From CALGFI01 sp036374435 (GTDB taxonomy: Bacteria > Actinomycetota > UBA4738 > HRBIN12), in contig DASUTU010000083.1 in NCBI GenBank assembly GCA_036374435.1, positions 1-20,671 of the forward strand: a DNA stretch of 20,671 nt. Direction: 5' to 3'. The notes beneath the pieces are model-generated. The model searched no databases. It was not told the DNA's origin and saw only the letters and a program-made list of their open reading frames with translations. The translations under genes and the position numbers were made by a program. This document shows positions 1 to 4,015 of the stretch, in pieces. The stretch's first letter is position 1. Each line of letters opens with the position of its first letter.

Positions 1-141
1 GGCGAGCATCCGCGCCCACATCCACCCGGCCCCTGGCTCGGAGCCCTCGGCCGGCTCGCAGGCGTACGCGAACGCCAGCAGCTTCAGAGTCCCCTCCGGC
101 GACGCTTCAGGATCCGTCGGAGCGGGGAGAGGCGTTCCCAT
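1..141 (-). CDS. Glycosyltransferase family 4-like protein, N-terminal fragment (cut by window edge)
   Basis: Reading the minus strand from an ATG at 141 gives 47 codons with no stop before the window edge. Residues from about 19 read KLLAFAYACEPAEGSEPGAG and continue WMWARMLA. This is close to the AYACEP-(x)-GSEPG-(x)-GW signature at the start of many GT-B fold family 4 glycosyltransferases, which move sugars from nucleotide-sugar donors to glycans or lipids. The Shine-Dalgarno-like AAGGGTGG lies 7 bases upstream of the ATG. The first ~17 residues (rich in Pro, Glu, Ser) precede the conserved core and are unlike a usual family start. The RBS and ATG fall inside the left end of the IS110 element, so this start may be a product of the insertion. 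Before insertion the gene probably followed ccmB directly in one operon. The acceptor cannot be told from this fragment. The family call is fairly firm; the start is less so. Confidence 0.65.
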   Translation of the reverse strand, partial: MGTPLPAPTDPEASPEGTLKLLAFAYACEPAEGSEPGAGWMWARMLA

Positions 142-154
142 TACTGGTCCACCC

Positions 155-360
155 TTCTTGCGTGAGGTTCGAAGGAACGGCCTCTCCGAGGGTGCATGCT
201 CTGGGCATCCCGGTGGCCGGCGGGGGAAAGGCCGGTGTGCATCGCCCCTCGAGGGCCAGGCTGATACCGCCACCTCCGCCGGCTCCCGGGAGCGCAGAGC
301 GGCGATGGGAAGACGCGCTCAGAGCGCCAGTCAGTAATGAACCGCGACGCGCTTCCGCCA
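155..360 (+). ncRNA. Putative IS110 bridge RNA (donor loop well supported; target loop not resolved)
   Basis: In the IS110 group a structured RNA encoded upstream of the transposase pairs with both target and donor DNA. Here 287-295 pairs with 349-357 (9 bp, one G-U). After a 3x3 internal loop, 299-302 pairs with 342-345. A large internal loop follows (303-314 and 328-341), capped by hairpin 315-319/323-327. The 5' loop strand contains ATGGGAAG (305-312), identical in sense to the right end at 1600-1607. The 3' loop strand contains CAGTAATG (332-339), the reverse complement of the left end at 139-146. This is the arrangement known for left and right donor guides in IS621. The 5' half also folds (187-192/246-251 and 217-221/231-235), but I found no clear target guide there. 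The 5' and 3' ends of the RNA are guesses. Confidence 0.6.
159..169 (+). repeat. Subterminal direct repeat, left copy (TGCGTGAGGTT)
   Basis: This 11-base sequence recurs exactly at 1586-1596. The copies lie about 20 bases inside the left end and about 13 bases inside the right end of the IS110 element. The right copy overlaps the transposase stop codon. They may be transposase contact sites or a remnant of end homology. They are unlikely to be a target duplication, because the family makes little or none. Confidence 0.6.
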
Positions 361-392
361 CCGGGTAGGCCCCCCGATCGAAGGGAGGTCTG

Positions 393-1592
393 ATGTTCGT
401 TGGCATCGACTGGGCGAAGGAGTCCCACGACATCTGCGTGCTCGTCCAGGCCGGCAAGATCCGCGGGCGGGCCACCGTTGCCCACTCGCAGGAGGGCTTC
501 GACGAGCTCGTGAAGCGGCTCGCCGGATGGGCGGGGCAACAGGACGTCCTGGTGGGCATCGAACGCCCCGAGGGGCGCCTGGTGGACCGGATCCTGGAGG
601 CGGGCTACCCGATCGTGGTGATCCCCACGTTCGCCATGAAGGACTTTCGCCGCCGCTACGCCGTCGGTGGGGCCAAGTCCGATCCCGGGGACGCGTACGT
701 GATCGCGGACGTGGCGCGCACCGACGGGCATCGTCTGCGGCGTCTGGAACCTCTGTCCGAGGAGACCCGAGCCCTTCGCTCGGTCGTGCGGGCCCGAGAC
801 GACCTGGTGGACCAGCGGGTGGCCCTCGGCAACCAGCTCCGGTCCTGTCTGGAGGCCTACTGGCCCGGAGCTGCGGTGATCTTCGCCGATGTGTGCTCGG
901 AGATCTGCCTGGCGTTCCTGGAGCGCTACCCCACGCCCGAGTCCGCCGCACGCCTGGGCGAGGTGCGGCTCGGCAGCTTCCTGAAGAAGGCCGGCTACAG
1001 CGGCAGGAGACCGGCGGCCGAGCTGCTCGAGCGGCTGCGAGCGGCGCCTTTGGGGATCGTCGGTGTGGAGGCTGAGGCACGGGCCGATGCCGTGCGGGCC
1101 GTGGTTCGGGTGATGCGATCGCTCAACCGCTCGATCAAGGACCTGGACCGGGCGGTGATCGCCCACCTCGGGGAGCACCCGGACGCCGAAGTCTTCACGT
1201 CGCTGCCACGCTCCGGTCAGATCAACGCGGCCCAGATGCTCGCCGAGTGGGGCGACTGTCGTGAAGCCTACCCCGAGCCCGACGCCGTTTCGATGCTCGG
1301 CGGTCTGTGCCCGGTGACCCACGCCTCGGGCAAGCATCGCGACGTCAGCTTCCGGTGGGCCTGCAACAAGCGGCTTCGGGTGGCTCTGACCACATTCGCC
1401 GACCACTCCCGCCACGCCTCGCCGTGGGCCGCGGAGGTCTACCGGCGGGCGATCGCTCGAGGGTGCGATCACCCGCACGCCGTCCGGATCCTGGCCAGGG
1501 CGTGGGTGCGCGTCATCTGGCGTTGCTGGCAGGACCGCAGACCCTACGACCCGGCCCTTCACCGGGCTGCGGTCCTTCTCGAAGCTGCGTGA
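393..1592 (+). CDS. IS110-family transposase (DEDD recombinase)
   Basis: 399 residues. The N-terminal RuvC-like DEDD domain has D6 (GIDWAK), E57 (GIERPEG) and D97/D100 (KSDPGDAY). The C-terminal Transposase_20 domain covers about residues 260-360 and includes GGLCPVTHASGKHRDV, with Ser312 the likely counterpart of the family's catalytic serine. The middle is helical and Arg/Leu-rich, as expected for the coiled linker. In this family the protein works with a bridge RNA to recombine donor and target DNA. The ATG start follows a strong Shine-Dalgarno AAGGGAGG at 381-388 and gives the usual family N-terminus, beginning just before the first catalytic Asp. The length is normal (about 330-420) with no frameshift, so the protein is probably functional. 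The stop lies only 17 bases from the convergent ccmB stop. Confidence 0.95.
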   Translation: MFVGIDWAKESHDICVLVQAGKIRGRATVAHSQEGFDELVKRLAGWAGQQDVLVGIERPEGRLVDRILEAGYPIVVIPTFAMKDFRRRYAVGGAKSDPGDAYVIADVARTDGHRLRRLEPLSEETRALRSVVRARDDLVDQRVALGNQLRSCLEAYWPGAAVIFADVCSEICLAFLERYPTPESAARLGEVRLGSFLKKAGYSGRRPAAELLERLRAAPLGIVGVEAEARADAVRAVVRVMRSLNRSIKDLDRAVIAHLGEHPDAEVFTSLPRSGQINAAQMLAEWGDCREAYPEPDAVSMLGGLCPVTHASGKHRDVSFRWACNKRLRVALTTFADHSRHASPWAAEVYRRAIARGCDHPHAVRILARAWVRVIWRCWQDRRPYDPALHRAAVLLEAA

Positions 1593-1596
1593 GGTT
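1586..1596 (+). repeat. Subterminal direct repeat, right copy (TGCGTGAGGTT)
   Basis: Exact copy of 159-169. It spans the transposase stop codon (TGA, 1590-1592) and its last two bases begin the TTGACA hexamer at 1595-1600. Confidence 0.6.
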
Positions 1597-1600
1597 GACA
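1595..1600 (+). promoter_or_regulatory. Outward-facing -35 (TTGACA) in the IS110 right end
   Basis: A perfect sigma70 -35 hexamer points out of the element. It has no convincing -10 in the present right flank. When the ends join in a circle it would stand about 15-16 bases before TACTGG (142-147) of the left end. In IS110 elements such a junction promoter is known to drive the bridge RNA. The spacing depends on the unresolved core position. Confidence 0.45.
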
Positions 1601-1609
1601 TGGGAAGTG

Positions 1610-2281
1610 TCAGTCCTCCATCAGGTAGGCGAACACCAACACGCCGACCGACACGATCACGACGTCGAACGCGACCAGCAGCCCCAGCCACGACGCCGCC
1701 TCCCCGCTCCGACCGGCCGCCGCGAGGTCGGTGGCGCGAACGCCGGCGATTAGGACCGGCGTGGCCAGGGGCAACACGAGCATGGGGAAGATGGCCTCGC
1801 GCGTTCGGGCGGCCTCGGCCACCACGCCGAACAGCCCGCCCACCGCGGCCAGGCCCACCGAACCGAGGGCGAAGGCGCCGAGGAGCGTCACGGGGTCGTC
1901 GAGCGTCAGGTCGAACAACAGCACGACCAGCAGCAACACGGCGGCGGCCAGCGCGAGCAGCTCGAGGGTGATGGCGCCGGCCTTTCCCAGGAACACCGAG
2001 GCCTTGTCGACTGGGGCGAGCACGAGCCCCTCCAGGGCCCCGTCTTCGGCCTCGAGCTGGTAGGCGCGCCTCGCCGTCATGACGGCCGCGAACAGGATGG
2101 CCATCCACAACAGGCCCGGCGCCGTGCGTTCCAGCACGTCGCGTCCCGGCCCGAAGGCGAAGCCGAACGCAACCAGGAGCGTGGCGGCGAACGGCAGGAG
2201 CGTGCCGAGTGCATGGCGTCCCCGCACCTCGATCCGGAGGTCCTTCGCGGCCATCGCGACGGTCTGCCTGGCCAGCCTCAC
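1610..2281 (-). CDS. ccmB: CcmB-like ABC exporter membrane subunit (cytochrome c maturation)
   Basis: 223 residues from a GTG at 2281, whose GTGA overlaps the ccmA stop. GGGAGG stands 4 bases upstream, so translation is probably coupled; an ATG at 2254 is a weaker alternative. The protein has about six hydrophobic segments (roughly residues 28-46, 56-72, 100-123, 132-154, 165-180 and 198-220). It carries the CcmB-type hallmark stretch AEDGALEGLVLAPVDKA followed by FLGKAG (residues 78-102). In the known system CcmA and CcmB form the ABC part of the complex that releases holo-CcmE during haem attachment to c-type cytochromes at the membrane. No ccmC or ccmE is visible here, because downstream the IS110 element and then a glycosyltransferase follow. 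The last codons (MED, stop) sit at the IS right end, so the C-terminus could have been trimmed by insertion. A generic ABC-2 permease is the alternative. Confidence 0.75.
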   Translation of the reverse strand: MRLARQTVAMAAKDLRIEVRGRHALGTLLPFAATLLVAFGFAFGPGRDVLERTAPGLLWMAILFAAVMTARRAYQLEAEDGALEGLVLAPVDKASVFLGKAGAITLELLALAAAVLLLVVLLFDLTLDDPVTLLGAFALGSVGLAAVGGLFGVVAEAARTREAIFPMLVLPLATPVLIAGVRATDLAAAGRSGEAASWLGLLVAFDVVIVSVGVLVFAYLMED

Positions 2282-2952
2282 GGCGCCTCCCGGACGATCC
2301 GTCCACCCTCCAGGTGGAGCTCGCGGTGGGCCAGGCCCTCCGGAACGGGATGGTGGGTGGCGAGCACCGCCGTCCGTCCCTGCCGAACCGCCTCGCGGAT
2401 CAGGGAGTCCACGGCGTGCCGGGCCTCGGCGTCCAGGCCCGTGTAGGGCTCGTCGAGCAGGAGGAGCTCCGGCCGCCGCAGCAGGGTTCGGGCGATGGCG
2501 AGGCGCTGGCGCATGCCCTGGGAGTACCCGCGGACCCGCTCCGCCCCCGCCTCGAGCAGCCCCACCCGGTCCAGTGCGGCGTCGATGGCTCCCCGGTCGA
2601 GATCGAGCATCCGGCACCAGAAGCTCAGGTTCTCGTGGGCGGTCAGGTCCTCGTACAGGCGGGTCCGGTGGGACAGGAGCTCGGCGCGGCGGCGGATCTC
2701 CTCGCGGTCGCGGGCCAGGTCGAACCCGAGCACCGTGCCCCGGCCGTAGGTCGGGGAGAGCGAGGTCGCCGCGATCCGAAGCAGTGTGGTCTTGCCGGCC
2801 CCGTTCGGCCCGCGCAGGACCACCGCCTGCCCGCGCTCGACCCGGAGGTCCACTCGGACGACCGCGGGCACCGCGCCGAACAGGCGGGTGACGCCGACGA
2901 GGTCGATGGCGGCGGTGGCGGTGCCGGTGGTCTGGTCCGAGGCGGCGAGCAT
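2278..2952 (-). CDS. ccmA: CcmA-like ABC transporter ATPase
   Basis: 224 residues of a single ABC domain. It has Walker A GPNGAGKTT (48-56), the LYEDLTAHENL region after the Q-loop (99-109, with His/Arg where Gln is common), signature YSQGMRQR (143-150), Walker B LLLLDEP (163-169), the D-loop GLD and switch His200 (ATHH). The small size, the YSQGM-type signature and the CcmB-like partner overlapping its 3' end point to the haem/cytochrome c maturation ATPase CcmA. It would power the membrane complex from the cytoplasmic side. The gene starts at ATG 2952. A TACGCT box on the minus strand (2967-2972) lies 14 bases upstream and an AGGGGA lies between them. The gene is divergent from tRNA-Pro. 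The ATPase call is certain; assignment to CcmA rather than another exporter is likely. Confidence 0.8.
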   Translation of the reverse strand: MLAASDQTTGTATAAIDLVGVTRLFGAVPAVVRVDLRVERGQAVVLRGPNGAGKTTLLRIAATSLSPTYGRGTVLGFDLARDREEIRRRAELLSHRTRLYEDLTAHENLSFWCRMLDLDRGAIDAALDRVGLLEAGAERVRGYSQGMRQRLAIARTLLRRPELLLLDEPYTGLDAEARHAVDSLIREAVRQGRTAVLATHHPVPEGLAHRELHLEGGRIVREAP

Positions 2953-2966
2953 CCGGAAGGTCCCCT

Positions 2967-2972
2967 AGCGTA
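2967..2972 (-). promoter_or_regulatory. Candidate -10 box (TACGCT) for ccmAB
   Basis: TACGCT on the minus strand, 14 bases before the ccmA ATG, fits the TANNNT boxes seen before other genes in this window. No clear -35 is seen. It is identical to the box before the gene at 3109. Confidence 0.35.
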
Positions 2973-2979
2973 CCCCCAG

Positions 2980-2985
2980 TAGAAT
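2980..2985 (+). promoter_or_regulatory. Candidate -10 box (TAGAAT) for tRNA-Pro
   Basis: TAGAAT lies 9 bases before the first base of the tRNA, close to the expected distance for a very short 5' leader. No good -35 hexamer stands at 16-18 bases upstream. Confidence 0.45.
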
Positions 2986-2994
2986 CGGCCGGAA

Positions 2995-3069
2995 CGGGAT
3001 GTAGCGCAGCCTGGTTAGCGCGCGGCGTTTGGGACGCCGAGGTCGCCGGTTCGAATCCGGCCATCCCGA
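2995..3069 (+). tRNA. tRNA-Pro, anticodon TGG (reads CCA and related proline codons)
   Basis: 75 nt fold into a full cloverleaf. The acceptor stem is CGGGATG/CATCCCG. The D arm is GCGC/GCGC with loop AGCCTGGTTA. The anticodon stem is CGGCG/CGCCG with loop TTTGGGA, anticodon TGG at 3030-3032. The variable loop is 5 nt. The T arm is GCCGG/CCGGC with loop TTCGAAT. The discriminator is A3069. The next bases are CCC, so the CCA tail is not encoded and must be added enzymatically. The C1-G72 first pair is typical of bacterial tRNA-Pro. Confidence 0.97.
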
Positions 3070-3093
3070 CCCACCGGCGTCGTCGGCACCCGC

Positions 3094-3099
3094 TACGCT
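3094..3099 (+). promoter_or_regulatory. Candidate -10 box (TACGCT), leaderless start of the HExxH gene
   Basis: TACGCT is followed by 9 bases and then ATG at 3109. No Shine-Dalgarno sequence stands before the ATG, so transcription probably begins at or next to the start codon. Confidence 0.4.
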
Positions 3100-3108
3100 T
3101 TGCCGGCC

Positions 3109-3621
3109 ATGCGAATCCGGTCGACCGTCGAGACGATCTCCGTACCGTCGGTTCGCAGGATGTTGTCGGGACTGCCGGTCGCCCGCGGCTTCGAGGTGAT
3201 CGTGAAGCCGCTGCGGTACCGGGAGAAGCCCCACCTGGCCGCGCTGACGGACTTCGTCGACCGGACGATCACCCTCCAGGTGCCCGAACCCTTCTATCCG
3301 TTCGGCGAGGTGGTCGCGTTCGGGGCCAAGCGCCGCCCCGGCCGGAGCCTGCGGTTCATCTGGCTGACCGAGGGGGTGACCTTCCGGACGCCCCGGGAGG
3401 TCCTTCGGTTCCTGTACCTGCACGAATGGATGCACTGGTACCTGCACCAGGTGCACGGCCGCGGCACGTCGGCCGAGACCACGTGCGACCGGTTCGCCCT
3501 GGCCAACTACCGCCGGCGGACGGTCACCGTCGCCGACGCCCTGGCTTCGCTCCGCCGGACCGGGCTCGAGCCGGTCTCGCCCTCGGCCCGGGTCGCGGCC
3601 CGTCGCCGCCTCTCGGGTTAA
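3109..3621 (+). CDS. Uncharacterised HExxH zinc-metallopeptidase-like protein
   Basis: 170 residues from ATG 3109 (a TTG at 3100 would add three). The key motif is HEWMH (H105, E106, H109) in a helix LRFLYLHEWMHWYLHQ. It is followed by SAETTCDRFALANY, in which E123 or D127 could give the third zinc ligand. The spacing and the FA pair recall the zincin-like ImmA/IrrE and SprT-type groups, but the rest does not match any family I can name. The N-terminal half is basic with short beta-like stretches. There is no signal peptide or membrane segment, so the protein is probably cytoplasmic. It follows tRNA-Pro by 39 bases and converges on a small membrane-protein gene with overlapping stop codons. 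No function is assigned; substrate and activity are unknown. Confidence 0.8.
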   Translation: MRIRSTVETISVPSVRRMLSGLPVARGFEVIVKPLRYREKPHLAALTDFVDRTITLQVPEPFYPFGEVVAFGAKRRPGRSLRFIWLTEGVTFRTPREVLRFLYLHEWMHWYLHQVHGRGTSAETTCDRFALANYRRRTVTVADALASLRRTGLEPVSPSARVAARRRLSG

Positions 3622-3797
3622 GGACCCCGGCGACGCCTGGTCCAGGCCCGGCCGGCCAGGAACGCGATCACGCCGACCACCACCGCGATCGCTACGACGG
3701 ACGCCCCTCGCGGGAACGAGCAGGGGGAGACGTCTTCATCGGTCGGGAAGTCGCTGGACGGTTCGGCGCGGGGCAGGTCGTGGAGTGATGCGGCCAT
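3618..3797 (-). CDS. Small single-pass membrane protein, 59 residues, unknown function
   Basis: A perfect Shine-Dalgarno GGGAGGT stands 6 bases before the ATG at 3797, which makes this short frame credible. Residues 1-30 are acidic and Pro/Ser-rich and probably not folded. Residues 32-49 (ASVVAIAVVVGVIAFLAG) form one hydrophobic helix. The tail RAWTRRRRGP is strongly basic. By the positive-inside rule the C-terminal Arg cluster would be cytoplasmic, leaving the acidic N-terminus outside. There is no known family. Its stop codon TAA overlaps the stop of the HExxH gene on the other strand, and it diverges from the secreted protease gene at 4016. A role together with either neighbour is only a guess. 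Confidence 0.6.
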   Translation of the reverse strand: MAASLHDLPRAEPSSDFPTDEDVSPCSFPRGASVVAIAVVVGVIAFLAGRAWTRRRRGP

Positions 3798-4015
3798 CGT
3801 TCTACCTCCCGCCCCATGCAAGCAGCGGGCCGGACCACCGGCACGCACGAACGGCCCCCCGCGCGCGGGCCGGACGCCCGACCCCGAAGGCGGCTCGCCG
3901 GGCCGGCGGTGCACCAGTCCGATCGCCGCAGGCGAACCGCTCCCTACCGCCGTTCGTTGACCCCAAGTAGAGTTCGCGCCTTCGGGCAACCGCGCCGAGC
4001 GGGAAGGGGACCGCC
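3798..4015. other. Divergent intergenic region with GC-rich palindromes
   Basis: These 218 bases lie between the divergent small membrane protein and the secreted protease. They contain a perfect 12-base palindrome CCCGCGCGCGGG (3858-3869), nested in a possible hairpin CGGCCC/GGGCCG (3852-3857 and 3867-3872). No open frame with a ribosome binding site was found. A TTGACC at 3957-3962 is too close to the TAGAGT box to act as its -35. Confidence 0.4.
3968..3973 (+). promoter_or_regulatory. Candidate -10 box (TAGAGT) for the secreted protease
   Basis: TAGAGT lies 42 bases before the GTG start and leaves room for a leader that carries the Shine-Dalgarno region GGGAAGGGGA (4001-4010). Confidence 0.4.

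Larger units (their letters stand above)
137..1609 (+). mobile_element. IS110-family insertion sequence (IS110 group, bridge-RNA type)
   Basis: The element has one DEDD transposase gene, a ~250 bp non-coding 5' region and almost no 3' non-coding region, which is the layout of the IS110 group rather than IS1111. No terminal inverted repeats are visible, as expected for the family. I place the ends by two matches to the putative bridge RNA: CATTACTG at 139-146 (left) and ATGGGAAG at 1600-1607 (right). The edges are good to a few bases only, because the shared core dinucleotide could not be fixed (TC at 136-137/1610-1611 and GT at 134-135/1609-1610 both fit). An 11-bp direct repeat, TGCGTGAGGTT, lies just inside each end (159-169 and 1586-1596). 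The element sits between ccmB and a glycosyltransferase gene. It looks intact and may be active. Confidence 0.7.

Noticed and set aside
282..293. GCTCCCGGGAGC palindrome as an operator or terminator of its own
   Set aside because: Half of it is used in the better-supported 9-bp stem of the bridge-RNA donor arm, and it has no T-run.
159..1596. The 11-bp repeat as a target-site duplication that marks the IS ends
   Set aside because: IS110 elements do not normally make such duplications. The donor-guide matches place the ends 13-20 bases further out. It is kept as a subterminal repeat, not as the boundary.
141..2306. Very long open frame on the minus strand through the transposase and ccmB
   Set aside because: It has no ribosome site or domain and is Arg/Gly/His-rich. 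It is the usual shadow of GC-rich coding DNA, because the transposase on the other strand has all its motifs.
3000..3064. Minus-strand peptide beginning MAGFEPATSASQTPRANQAA across the tRNA, and a second frame reading GWPDSNRRPRRPKRR
   Set aside because: These are the well-known false translations of the antisense of a tRNA-Pro gene. The bases are fully explained by the tRNA.
1610..3064. A single fused ccmA-ccmB protein
   Set aside because: The open ccmB frame continues upstream of its GTG only as an out-of-frame shadow of ccmA. ccmA has its own stop at 2278-2280, overlapping the ccmB GTG.
3957..3973. TTGACC plus TAGAGT as a -35/-10 pair for the protease
   Set aside because: Only 5 bases separate them, far below the 16-18 needed.
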